DNA of 64,000 nucleotides from Lacrimispora sphenoides (GTDB lineage: Bacteria > Bacillota > Clostridia > Lachnospirales > Lachnospiraceae), in the NCBI RefSeq assembly GCF_900105215.1, contig NZ_FOIP01000002.1, positions 310,001 to 374,000 on the forward strand, read 5' to 3'. A model generated the notes under the pieces. The model saw only the letters and a list, made by a program, of their open reading frames with translations. It ran no database searches and was not told the DNA's origin. Numbering within the stretch: the first letter of the stretch is position 1; the number at the start of each line of letters is the position of its first letter. The translations under genes and the position numbers were made by a program. Below are positions 8,950 to 17,609 of this stretch, piece by piece.

Positions 8950-9972
8950 ATGAAAATAGTCGTGTTGGCGGGCGGTTATAGCCCGGAAAGAGAAGTCTCA
9001 TTATCTTCAGGTGCGATGATCACAAACGCTCTGATAAAAAACGGACATGAGGTTTACCTGCTGGATTCTTATCTGGGAGTTGCTGACGGAGAAGCGGTCT
9101 GCTTTAAAAGCCTTAAAGATGGTACAGACTTTTCCTGGGAAATCGGAAGAAAGGTACCGGAGCTTGATCGTTTGAGCGAAGAACGAAAGGGGGAAGGATA
9201 TATAGGAAACCGGGTCATTGAAATCTGCAGGCTGGCAGATGTAGTATTTCTGGCCCTGCACGGAGGGGCGGGAGAAAACGGACAGATACAAGCCGTTTTT
9301 GATGCTTACGGCATTTCCTATACCGGAACTGGTTATGAAGGGTGTTTAAAAGCCATGGATAAGCCTATGGCAAAACTCCTGATGAAGGCTTCAGGCATAC
9401 CAACCCCGGATTGGCGTCTTTATACGAGAGGGGAGCCTTTGGAACCGTTTTCATTTCCCTGTGTGGTAAAGCCATGCGACTGCGGATCCAGTGTAGGTAT
9501 TACCATGGTGGATAAGGAGGAACAATGGGAGCAGGCCCTTGATTCTGCTTTTGCCTATGAAGACCGGATACTGGCGGAAGTAAAAATTACTGGCAGGGAA
9601 TTTTCTGTTGGTATCCTGGGAGAAAGGGCCCTTCCCTCAATCGAGATCATACCAAAGTCTGGGTTTTATGATTATGAAAATAAGTATCAGGCAGGCATGA
9701 CAGAGGAGGTCTGCCCGGCAAGGCTGACAGAAAAAGAGGAGGAGGCCTTGGGTTTTATGGCTTTAAAGGTCCACCGCGCTCTGGGGCTTGGCTATTATTC
9801 CAGGGTGGATTTCTTCATGGAGGAAGATGGCAGTCTTTATTGTCTGGAGGCCAATACGCTGCCGGGAATGACGCCTTTCAGCCTTCTTCCGCAGGAGGCT
9901 AAGGCTGCCGGAATTTCATATTATGAGTTATGTGAGGATATTGCAAGACACGGGAAAGGAGTTTTATCATGA
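8950..9972 (+). CDS. ddl: D-alanine-D-alanine ligase
   Basis: Ddl joins two D-alanines with ATP hydrolysis for peptidoglycan precursors. The N-terminal domain has VVLAGGYSPEREVSL, the ATP-grasp part has CVVKPCDCGSSVGITMV, and the C-terminal metal-binding part has RVDFFMEEDG and LEANTLPGMT. The omega-loop FYDYENKY resembles D-Ala-D-Ala rather than D-Ala-D-Lac ligases. I place the start at 8950, preceded by GAAGGAAG, giving 340 residues; a longer frame from 8893 lacks a ribosome site and would add an atypical basic extension. It overlaps the following DapF-like gene by 4 bp. Confidence 0.92.
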   Translation: MKIVVLAGGYSPEREVSLSSGAMITNALIKNGHEVYLLDSYLGVADGEAVCFKSLKDGTDFSWEIGRKVPELDRLSEERKGEGYIGNRVIEICRLADVVFLALHGGAGENGQIQAVFDAYGISYTGTGYEGCLKAMDKPMAKLLMKASGIPTPDWRLYTRGEPLEPFSFPCVVKPCDCGSSVGITMVDKEEQWEQALDSAFAYEDRILAEVKITGREFSVGILGERALPSIEIIPKSGFYDYENKYQAGMTEEVCPARLTEKEEEALGFMALKVHRALGLGYYSRVDFFMEEDGSLYCLEANTLPGMTPFSLLPQEAKAAGISYYELCEDIARHGKGVLS

Positions 9973-10829
9973 ATATCACATTGGAAAAATACCATGGACT
10001 GGGCAATGATTATCTGATTTTTGATCCCAATAAAAATGAATTGGAGCTGACAGAGGAAAGTGTCCGGCTGATCTGCAACCGGAATTTTGGTGTCGGATCT
10101 GACGGGCTTTTGGTTGGTCCGATTCTGGGGCAGGATAAGCTGGAGCTAAAAATCTTAAACCCTGATGGAAGCGAAGCTGAGTTAAGCGGCAACGGAGTCC
10201 GGATCTTTGGAAAATACTTAAAGGATGCCGGATACGTACAGAAAAACCGCTTTATTGTCAATACATTAAGCGGGCAGCAGACGATCCAGTACTTAAATGA
10301 GACCGGGACCAAAATAAAGGTATCCATGGGAAAACTAAGCTTTTACAGCGATGAAATTCCTGTAACAGGACCGAGGAGAGAGGTACTGAATGAAACCATG
10401 ATGTTTGGAAGCATCCCTTACCGGGTTACCTGTGTGACCATAGGCAATCCTCACTGCGTCATCTGGCTGAATGACATATCAAAGGAACTGGCCTGCCGGA
10501 TCGGAAAGCATTCAGAAGCAGCTGATTATTTCCCGGAAAAGATTAATACGGAGCTTTTGAAGGTTGTGGACAGGACCAATATTGAAATTGAGATTTACGA
10601 ACGGGGAGCCGGATATACCCTTGCCTCTGGAACCAGCGGCTGCGCGGCTGCTGGTGCGGCATACCGCATGGGGCTTACAGATCCCAAGATGTACGTGCAC
10701 ATGCCGGGAGGCGTGCTTGAGGTAGAGATTGAAAAGGATGGCAGCGTGCTTATGACAGGAGAAGTCGGTTACGTGGGAAGATTTACCCTTTCTCATGAAA
10801 TGACGGAGGAGCTGCGGGCGCTCCGGTAA
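9969..10829 (+). CDS. DapF-family protein with both catalytic cysteines replaced by serine
   Basis: The 286-residue protein has the two-lobed DAP epimerase fold markers: KYHGLGNDYL at the N-terminus, NPDGSEAELSGNGVR at 64-78, TIGNPHCV near 160 and YERGAGYTLASGTSGCAA near 212-225. In functional DapF the motifs are CGNG and ACGTG, with one Cys on each side of the substrate acting as acid and base. Here they are Ser73 (AGC) and Ser220 (TCT). The frame is otherwise intact. A canonical Cys/Cys DapF is encoded at 27818-28630, so this copy is not needed for lysine/DAP synthesis. Its 4-bp overlap with ddl suggests a linked role with D-amino-acid or cell-wall chemistry. It may have changed chemistry, substrate binding only, or a regulatory role. 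Confidence 0.85.
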   Translation: MNITLEKYHGLGNDYLIFDPNKNELELTEESVRLICNRNFGVGSDGLLVGPILGQDKLELKILNPDGSEAELSGNGVRIFGKYLKDAGYVQKNRFIVNTLSGQQTIQYLNETGTKIKVSMGKLSFYSDEIPVTGPRREVLNETMMFGSIPYRVTCVTIGNPHCVIWLNDISKELACRIGKHSEAADYFPEKINTELLKVVDRTNIEIEIYERGAGYTLASGTSGCAAAGAAYRMGLTDPKMYVHMPGGVLEVEIEKDGSVLMTGEVGYVGRFTLSHEMTEELRALR

Positions 10830-10848
10830 ATAAATATAATGATAAACA

Positions 10849-10938
10849 AAACAGGCACGACGATCACCGTAAACTCAGAGCAGGAGAGAACTGCCCTGTC
10901 TGGGATAAACGGAGGATCGTAGTGCCTCTTTCGTGTTC
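10849..10938. repeat. nested inverted repeats downstream of the dapF-like gene
   Basis: Arms AGGCACGACGATC (10853-10865) and GATCGTAGTGCCT (10915-10927) pair at 12 of 13 positions and enclose a smaller hairpin GCAG/CTGC with a GAGAGAA loop. A competing outer pairing exists between AAACAGGCACGA and TCGTGTTCCTGTTT. No strong T-tract follows, so it is not a clear intrinsic terminator. It lies upstream of the predicted promoter of the c-di-GMP signalling gene. Confidence 0.5.
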
Positions 10939-10965
10939 CTGTTTCATGATCTGGGGCTGAACCGG

Positions 10966-10995
10966 TTGACGGAATTAGCGTTTTCATACTATAAT
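10966..10995 (+). promoter_or_regulatory. promoter for the GGDEF/EAL gene
   Basis: TTGACG and TATAAT are separated by 18 bp, close to the sigma-A consensus. The transcript would begin near 11003, about 47 bases before the chosen start codon. Confidence 0.65.
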
Positions 10996-11049
10996 ATTAC
11001 AATAATTTATATGGTCGCAGATAATGTGATGCAGGAGAGGCGGGGGCTT

Positions 11050-14028
11050 ATGAATCTTATGTCGGCTGAAAATGTAGAAGCCGGTATTTACATAGTTAAC
11101 CAGGATTACAGAATCATTTATCTCAATGATGCGGCTAAAACATATTATCCGGATTTAAGAGAAGGTATGTACTGTTATCAGGGGGTTGGGAAAGGACCAG
11201 AACCCTGTAAAGACTGTCCTGGTGCAGGGGGAAAGTCCGGGCATGTGATATTATATAATTCTGCCTCAGAGCTTTGGATGGATGTATCCTCAGGCACAAT
11301 TGACTGGCCGGGACACAACGGATGCAAGCTGATCATGTTTCGGCCGGTGGCTGTAAAGAATAAGAATCTTTTTTATCATCTGACGGACAACACCGTTTAT
11401 GATGAGCTTTTTGAATTGAACCTGGCAGCGAATTCCTATAGGATCCTGTTTCACCAGAAAGATAAGTTTAAGATTCCAAAGCTGGAAGGGCAGTTAGATG
11501 CCATGTGCCTGGAGGTGGCAGATTTCATGATTCATCCGGAAGACAGGGAGAAGTTCCTGGAATTCTGGGATGCGCCTACTCTGCTGGACCGCCTTCATGC
11601 CAATGGAAAGATCATTAGGGGAGAATTCCGCAGGCTGCTGGTGGACGGAAATTATTGCTGGACCAGTGTCATCGCTGTTTTGTTCCGGTGCGGGGATTGC
11701 GCGGACCCTATTATCATGAGTTATGTCCAGGATGTTGACATAAAAAAGAAGCAGGAAGAGGAAGATAAGAAAAAACTTAAGGAAAAGCGGGAAGAAACGG
11801 ATTCCATGACAGGGCTTTTCCGATACGGTCCTTTTTTTGAGAAAGCGGAGCAGCTTTTAAAAGCTCAATCCGGCACAAGGTATTTTATGGTGGCCATTGA
11901 CATTGAGCATTTTAAACTTTTTAACGAATGGTATGGGGAAGAGGAAGGGGACCGGTTCCTGATAAAGATCGGTAAATATTTAAAGTCCTTGGAACTGCTG
12001 TATGGGTCCATCGCAGGGTATATGGGAGGCGACGATTTTGTCGTCATACTTCCGGAAGATATCTCCATTTTAAAAAACCTGGAAGGCGAGATCAATTACT
12101 ATGCCAGACAATATGGCGGTAATGCAGGATTTCTTCCGGCATTTGGCGTCTACCGGATCGAGGACCGCAGCCTTTCAGTCAGTATGATGTATGACAGGGC
12201 GGCCATCGCACTGAACTCCGTAAAGGGCAATTATGCCAAGAGAATAGGCTGGTATGACCCTGGCATGAAACAAAAGATGGAAAATGATCAGATCCTTCTC
12301 TCAGAAATTCAGAGCGCCCTGGAAAAGAAGGAGTTTATTTTTTACGTTCAGCCCCAGTGCAATATGCTTACAGGCAAGATCATCGGTCTGGAATCCCTGG
12401 TCAGATGGAGGCATCCCTTACGTGGGTTGATCTCTCCTGGAAAGTTCATACCGCTTTTGGAGCAGAATGGGTTTATTACATATCTGGATATTTATATCTG
12501 GGAGATGGTATGCAGACAGTTAAACATCTGGGGGAAGGCCGGGAAAAAGCTGATACCCATTTCCGTCAATATGTCCCGCATGGATATCTATGCCATTGAT
12601 GTCGTGGAGAAATTCAAGGAATTGGTGGGCAAGTACGAGATCGATCCAAAATACTTGGAAATCGAGATTACGGAAAGCGCCTATGCAGAGGATGATGATA
12701 AGATGCAAAGGGTACTGGAAGACCTGCGCAGGGCAGGCTTTCCGGTGTTCATGGATGACTTTGGAAGCGGTTATTCCTCACTTAACATGCTCAAAGATGT
12801 CAATGTCGATGTCATTAAGATCGACACCAAATTCCTGGATATGAATGAGAACAGCCAGAGCCGTGGAATGGGAATTTTAGAGACCATTGTGAGAATGGCA
12901 AGGGTCATGCAGATGAAGATCATTGCGGAAGGAGTCGAAACAAAGGATCAGGTAGATTTTTTAAGAAATATCGGCTGTATTTACGGGCAGGGATATTATT
13001 ATTATAGGCCGCTTCCTGTGGAAGAAGCGGAGCAGCTCCTGATGCAGGAGGATCACGTGGATTACGGGGGGATCCAGGCCCGCCAGTTGGGGCAGCTGAA
13101 ACTGGAGGATTTATTTAATGAGAACATCACCAGTGAGGCGATGTTAAATAACATGCTTGGAGCAATCGCCCTGTATGAAGTGTATGAGGACCGGTGCGAG
13201 GTTCTCCGGGTAAATCAGGAATATTACCGCATTACAGGAGATAATCCGGTGGATATGGAAGACCGCAGGTGGTTTCTCTTAAACCGGATCTATAAAGATG
13301 ACAGAGACTGGGTTTTGAATATATTTGAGAACGCATACAGCAATCCGATCCGGGGAGGGGAAGGTATTTTCCGGCAGTACCGCCTAAGCGGGGAACTGAT
13401 GTGGGTACATCTTCGCGTATTCTTTTTAAGGGAACAGGATGAGCACCGTTTGTACTATGGAGCGGTAAGGGATGCGACTGAACAGATGGAGCAGCGCCAA
13501 AAGCTTGAGGCCTCCCAGAAAATATTAGGAGATGTGCTGAGGCTTTCCGGGAGAGACCTTTCCTTTGAGAGGCTGCCCGACCGTCATGCCGCCATTTCCA
13601 TGATGGAGTCTTATGTGATGCGCCGCCGCTTCCAGCCTTCTGCTCTGGTTTTGTTTGAGATCCTGGGGCCGGAAGATATAAGCAGAAAAGGCTGCAAGGC
13701 AGAAAAGCCGATTTTTGCACCTTATGTGGACTGCTTAAAGCGCTTTTTCAGGGAAGATGATATCATCTGCCTGAATGGTGTATATGAAGCAATGGTATTA
13801 TGCAAGAATATCCGGAGCAGTGATATGGAACATAAGCTTAAGCGGGTGGCAAATGCTTTAACCCGGGAACTTAAGGGAAATGAGAAAGACCCTCTGTTTT
13901 GGATCAATACCGCCTTTGCTGTGATCGAGGCTCAGGAGAAGAATTTTGAAGATTGCTGTGATAAGGCAAGATTGGCTCTGATACAGTCCAGTAAGATTTC
14001 AGATAGAGAAAGTGTGAAATTGGAATAG
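11050..14028 (+). CDS. large cytosolic GGDEF/EAL cyclic di-GMP signalling protein
   Basis: A sensor region at the N-terminus resembles PAS domains (residues 5-230, with a Cys-rich CYQGVGKGPEPCKDCPG motif). A GGDEF domain follows with GGDDF in place of GGDEF, so cyclase activity is uncertain. The EAL domain keeps key phosphodiesterase residues: ESLVRW, NMSR, EITES, DDFGSGYSS, IKID, AEGVET and GQGYYYYRPL. A second PAS-like domain and a degenerate GGDEF-like tail complete the protein. No transmembrane segment is seen. Start 11050 has GGAGAGG upstream; longer frames from 10933 overlap the predicted promoter. Most likely a c-di-GMP hydrolase tuned by sensory inputs. Confidence 0.88.
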   Translation: MNLMSAENVEAGIYIVNQDYRIIYLNDAAKTYYPDLREGMYCYQGVGKGPEPCKDCPGAGGKSGHVILYNSASELWMDVSSGTIDWPGHNGCKLIMFRPVAVKNKNLFYHLTDNTVYDELFELNLAANSYRILFHQKDKFKIPKLEGQLDAMCLEVADFMIHPEDREKFLEFWDAPTLLDRLHANGKIIRGEFRRLLVDGNYCWTSVIAVLFRCGDCADPIIMSYVQDVDIKKKQEEEDKKKLKEKREETDSMTGLFRYGPFFEKAEQLLKAQSGTRYFMVAIDIEHFKLFNEWYGEEEGDRFLIKIGKYLKSLELLYGSIAGYMGGDDFVVILPEDISILKNLEGEINYYARQYGGNAGFLPAFGVYRIEDRSLSVSMMYDRAAIALNSVKGNYAKRIGWYDPGMKQKMENDQILLSEIQSALEKKEFIFYVQPQCNMLTGKIIGLESLVRWRHPLRGLISPGKFIPLLEQNGFITYLDIYIWEMVCRQLNIWGKAGKKLIPISVNMSRMDIYAIDVVEKFKELVGKYEIDPKYLEIEITESAYAEDDDKMQRVLEDLRRAGFPVFMDDFGSGYSSLNMLKDVNVDVIKIDTKFLDMNENSQSRGMGILETIVRMARVMQMKIIAEGVETKDQVDFLRNIGCIYGQGYYYYRPLPVEEAEQLLMQEDHVDYGGIQARQLGQLKLEDLFNENITSEAMLNNMLGAIALYEVYEDRCEVLRVNQEYYRITGDNPVDMEDRRWFLLNRIYKDDRDWVLNIFENAYSNPIRGGEGIFRQYRLSGELMWVHLRVFFLREQDEHRLYYGAVRDATEQMEQRQKLEASQKILGDVLRLSGRDLSFERLPDRHAAISMMESYVMRRRFQPSALVLFEILGPEDISRKGCKAEKPIFAPYVDCLKRFFREDDIICLNGVYEAMVLCKNIRSSDMEHKLKRVANALTRELKGNEKDPLFWINTAFAVIEAQEKNFEDCCDKARLALIQSSKISDRESVKLE

Positions 14029-14113
14029 ACCGCTTCCGGCACTTGTGGTACAATGAGCGCAAGTGAGCGCAAGAGTACGAAGATAAATTCACTTCAGGGA
14101 AAGGAATAAGATT

Positions 14114-15322
14114 ATGATAGCAGACAAGATGAGACCCCTCGTAGAAAACAATTCCGCCATCCGTGCCATGTTTGAAGAAGGAAAGAAGATGGCTGCCGTA
14201 TACGGCAGGGAGAATGTCTATGATTTCAGCCTTGGAAATCCCAATGTGCCGGCTCCTCCGGCGGTAAACCAGGCCATTCTTGACATTATCAGGGAAGAGG
14301 AAACCACTTTCATCCATGGATACATGAGCAATGCAGGATTTGAAGATGCAAGAGATGCAGTAGCTCAGTCCTTAAACAGGCGGTTTGGAACTCATTTTCG
14401 TCTGGAGAATATCCTTATGACCGTTGGAGCGGCCAGCGGCATGAACGTCATATTAAAAACCATTTTGGATCCCGGTGATGAAGTGGTGGTATTCGCACCT
14501 TATTTTATGGAATACGGTTCTTATGTTCGGAATTATGACGGCGTGCTTGTGACAGTACCTCCGGATAAGTCCAGCTTTCAGCCTGATTTAAAGGAGTTTG
14601 AACGGCGGATCACCTCTATGACAAAGGCAGTGATCATCAATACCCCCAATAATCCTACGGGTGTGGTTTATTCTGCGGAAACTCTCAGGGAGATCGCAGG
14701 CATCCTTATGAAAAAGGAGACAGAGCTTGGTACCCAGATTGTGCTGATCTCCGATGAACCTTACCGGGAACTGGCCTATGACGGGGTGGAGGTTCCTTAT
14801 GTCACACCGTTTTATCATAATACCATAGTCTGCTATTCTTATAGCAAATCATTATCCCTGCCTGGGGAACGGATCGGATATCTGGTAATTCCCGATGAAG
14901 TGGAGGATTCCCCTAAGGTCATAGCTGCCGCCGCTGTTGCCACCCGTGTGCTGGGCTGTGTCAACGCACCTTCCCTTATGCAGCGGGTGATCGTCCGCTG
15001 TGTGGATAGCCAAGTAAATCTGGAAGCCTATGACCGGAACAGGGAGCTTCTCTACAGCAGTTTAAAGGAATATGGGTTAGACTGCATCAAACCGGAAGGG
15101 GCTTTTTACTTATTTGTAAAATCTCCTGTTGATGATAAGGAATTCTGCCAGTCCTGCAAAGAGCACCGGGTACTTCTGGTGCCTGGAACTTCCTTTGCAT
15201 GTCCGGGCTATGTAAGGATCGCTTATTGCGTATCCTATGAGCAGATCGAACGCTCTCTGCCTGCATTTAAGAAGATAGCAGAGGAGTATGGCCTTACAGG
15301 AAAAAGGGAGGAAGCAGAATGA
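14114..15322 (+). CDS. class I/II PLP-dependent aminotransferase
   Basis: Fold-type I aminotransferase of the aspartate-aminotransferase superfamily, 402 residues. Visible motifs are the NPNNPTG-like substrate/PLP segment (INTPNNPTGVVYS), the SDEPYREL segment, and the PLP lysine in YSYSKSLSLPGERIGY. Substrate cannot be read from sequence; an aspartate, alanine or aromatic role is possible. AAAGGAATAAG upstream gives a reasonable ribosome site. Its stop overlaps hisC by 4 bp, so the two aminotransferases are co-translated. Two tandem copies of a 10-base repeat (GAGCGCAAGT type) lie just upstream at 14055-14074. Confidence 0.85.
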   Translation: MIADKMRPLVENNSAIRAMFEEGKKMAAVYGRENVYDFSLGNPNVPAPPAVNQAILDIIREEETTFIHGYMSNAGFEDARDAVAQSLNRRFGTHFRLENILMTVGAASGMNVILKTILDPGDEVVVFAPYFMEYGSYVRNYDGVLVTVPPDKSSFQPDLKEFERRITSMTKAVIINTPNNPTGVVYSAETLREIAGILMKKETELGTQIVLISDEPYRELAYDGVEVPYVTPFYHNTIVCYSYSKSLSLPGERIGYLVIPDEVEDSPKVIAAAAVATRVLGCVNAPSLMQRVIVRCVDSQVNLEAYDRNRELLYSSLKEYGLDCIKPEGAFYLFVKSPVDDKEFCQSCKEHRVLLVPGTSFACPGYVRIAYCVSYEQIERSLPAFKKIAEEYGLTGKREEAE

Positions 15323-16371
15323 AGCCATGGGAAGCCAACATCCGCAGAGTTGCCCCTTATGTGCCTGGGGAGCAGCCAAAAGGAGAGAAGTTAATTAAGT
15401 TAAATACCAATGAAAATCCCTATCCGCCGTCTCCCGGCGTTAAGCAGGCTTTGGCCCAGATGGACTGCGACTGGTTCCGCAAATATCCGGACCCGGCTGC
15501 CACAGTTCTTATTAAAGCCCTTTCAGAAGCTTATGAGATAGAAGAGGACCGGATTTTCGTAGGTGTAGGTTCTGATGATGTGATTGCCGTAGCTTTTATG
15601 ACCTTTTTCAATTCCGGCAAACCTCTCCTGTTTCCTGATGTAAGCTATTCCTTTTATAAGGTTTGGGCGGATTTATTCCGGATTCCATATGAAACACCTG
15701 CCCTTGATGAGGAATTTTGTATCCGGAAGGAAGATTATTACAGGGAAAATGGGGGAATCATATTCCCGAATCCCAACGCGCCCACCGGTCTTCTTATGCC
15801 TCTTTCCGAAGTAGAAGATATCATAGCCCATAACCAGGAGTCAGTGGTGATTGTGGACGAAGCTTACATTGACTTCGGGGGAGAAAGCGCGCTAAGGCTG
15901 ACTGAAAAATACGAGAACCTCCTGGTGGTGCAGACCTTCAGCAAATCCCGTTCCATGGCCGGAATGAGAATCGGTTGTGCTTTCGGGCATCCGGATCTGA
16001 TCCGTGCACTCAATGATGTGAAGTATTCCTACAATTCCTATACCATGAATATTCCTTCCCTGGTTTTGGGAGCAAAAGCCCTTGAAGATGACAAATATTT
16101 TAAGGAAACTCTGGATAAGATCATATACACAAGGGAACAGGCCAAGAAAAGGCTTGGGGAACTTGGATTTACTTTCCCGGATTCCATGGCAAACTTCATC
16201 TTTGCCTCTCATAAAGAACGCAGGGCAGAGGAGATCTACAAGGCTCTCCGGGAAAACGATATTTATGTCAGGTATTTTAATCAGCCAAGGCTTGACAATC
16301 ATTTGCGTATTTCCATAGGAACGGATGAAGAGATGGAAGGGCTGTACACTTTTTTAAAAGAATTTCTTTAG
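15319..16371 (+). CDS. hisC: histidinol-phosphate aminotransferase
   Basis: HisC converts imidazole acetol-phosphate to histidinol phosphate in histidine synthesis; paralogues also act on aromatic substrates. Family features include the N-terminal LNTNENPYPPSP, VGVGSDDVI, NPNAPTG, DEAYIDFGG, and the PLP lysine in TFSKSRSMAGMRIG. The 350-residue length is normal. It is not beside other his genes here; it overlaps an upstream aminotransferase gene, so a broader amino-acid role remains possible. Confidence 0.88.
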   Translation: MKPWEANIRRVAPYVPGEQPKGEKLIKLNTNENPYPPSPGVKQALAQMDCDWFRKYPDPAATVLIKALSEAYEIEEDRIFVGVGSDDVIAVAFMTFFNSGKPLLFPDVSYSFYKVWADLFRIPYETPALDEEFCIRKEDYYRENGGIIFPNPNAPTGLLMPLSEVEDIIAHNQESVVIVDEAYIDFGGESALRLTEKYENLLVVQTFSKSRSMAGMRIGCAFGHPDLIRALNDVKYSYNSYTMNIPSLVLGAKALEDDKYFKETLDKIIYTREQAKKRLGELGFTFPDSMANFIFASHKERRAEEIYKALRENDIYVRYFNQPRLDNHLRISIGTDEEMEGLYTFLKEFL

Positions 16372-16427
16372 ATTTTTTTCGTTTGCCAGAAAGGCTTTTA
16401 GGTAGTATCATATAATGGGTGATTAAA

Positions 16428-17555
16428 ATGGAAAAAGTTAGAAAGTATTGCAGACTGATTCTCAATATTGTTATACCAATTTTATTTATATACTTGATTT
16501 GTGTATGGGGACCGAGGATTTTAAATTTCTTCCTTCCCTTTGTCATTGGCTGGATCATTTCGGTCATTGCGAATCCTCTGGTGCGCTTCCTGGAGAAACG
16601 TCTGAAGATTGTCAGGAAACACAGTTCTGTGCTCATCGTAGTTGCAGTGCTGGCCCTTATTATTACGGTGCTTTATTTCATGATCTCTAAGCTGGTTTAT
16701 GAAGCTGCCGGATTTGCAAGAGATATTCCAAAGTATTATGAATCTGCCTGGATTGAGACCCAGAAGCTGCTTTTGCAGGTGGAGAGGCTTTTGCAGTTTT
16801 TGCCTCAGAACATTCAAGATTCTGTGAACCAGTTTTTTACCCATATGGGCGAATATTTAAATGTAATGGTTCAGAAGATCGCTTCTCCTACGGTGACGGT
16901 GGCGGGAAATGTGGTAAAGAGCATTCCGGCAGCTTTAGTTTATACAATAGTTACGATTTTTTCCTCCTATCTGTTTATTGTGGATCGGGATAGGATTATG
17001 GAAATACTTCGCCGGTATATACCGGAGGGAGGGACAAAATATTACCAGTATCTTAAAAAAGATGCAAAGCGTCTGGTGAGCGGTTATTTTCTTGCCCAGT
17101 TTAAAATCATGTTTGTTATTGCTGCAGTACTGGCTGCGGGATTTCTGGTACTGGGAGTAAAATATGCGCTTCTTCTTGCAGTTATCATAGCGCTTCTAGA
17201 CTTTCTGCCGATATTAGGAACCGGAACCATTCTGATTCCATGGGCATTGGTCCGCCTTGTTGCAGGAGAGTATGCCTTTGGTGTCGGCCTGGTGGTCATT
17301 TATGTTCTGACTCTGGTATTAAGGCAGGTCATACAGCCAAAGATCGTAGGGGACACCATGGGACTTGACCCCCTCATGACACTGCTGTTTTTATATTTGG
17401 GATTTAAGATCAGTGGGATTGCCGGTATGATTTTAGCGGTGCCCATTGGTATGCTGTTTTTAAATCTATATGAATTCGGAGCCTTTGATTCTATTATTAA
17501 CAGCGTGAAAACTTTGCTCCATGATATAAATGCGTTTCGCAGGGGACCGGATTAA
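16428..17555 (+). CDS. AI-2E family (PerM/UPF0118) transporter
   Basis: A 375-residue membrane protein with about seven to eight transmembrane segments: a pair at residues 8-55, one at 65-90, a soluble stretch, then a C-terminal bundle from about 160. The block LLDFLPILGTGTILIPWAL and the QPKIVGDTMGLDPLMTLLFLYLG motif are signatures of the AI-2E/PerM family. Members export AI-2 or act in ion exchange; several in Firmicutes are sporulation-linked (YtvI type). The ATG at 16428 has GGGTGA upstream; a GTG at 16419 is an alternative. It follows hisC by 56 bp. Confidence 0.85.
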   Translation: MEKVRKYCRLILNIVIPILFIYLICVWGPRILNFFLPFVIGWIISVIANPLVRFLEKRLKIVRKHSSVLIVVAVLALIITVLYFMISKLVYEAAGFARDIPKYYESAWIETQKLLLQVERLLQFLPQNIQDSVNQFFTHMGEYLNVMVQKIASPTVTVAGNVVKSIPAALVYTIVTIFSSYLFIVDRDRIMEILRRYIPEGGTKYYQYLKKDAKRLVSGYFLAQFKIMFVIAAVLAAGFLVLGVKYALLLAVIIALLDFLPILGTGTILIPWALVRLVAGEYAFGVGLVVIYVLTLVLRQVIQPKIVGDTMGLDPLMTLLFLYLGFKISGIAGMILAVPIGMLFLNLYEFGAFDSIINSVKTLLHDINAFRRGPD

Positions 17556-17609
17556 ATACCCTGTGGGTATACTGTATGCCAGGAAAGCATGAACAGGAAA
17601 GAGGAAATG

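Noticed and set aside
9969..10829. Ser/Ser DapF as a sequencing error
   Set aside because: The two changes are 147 codons apart, use different serine codons and leave the frame intact, so independent errors at both catalytic positions are improbable.
10849..10930. c-di-GMP riboswitch before the GGDEF/EAL gene
   Set aside because: The conserved GEMM core elements are not seen and the structure lies upstream of the predicted promoter of that gene.
13232..13720. Leftward 162-codon frame inside the GGDEF/EAL gene
   Set aside because: Shadow frame without ribosome site or recognisable protein character.
16383..16416. Promoter TTGCCA/TATAAT before the AI-2E gene
   Set aside because: The 22-bp spacer is too long and the implied start would leave almost no leader before the ATG.
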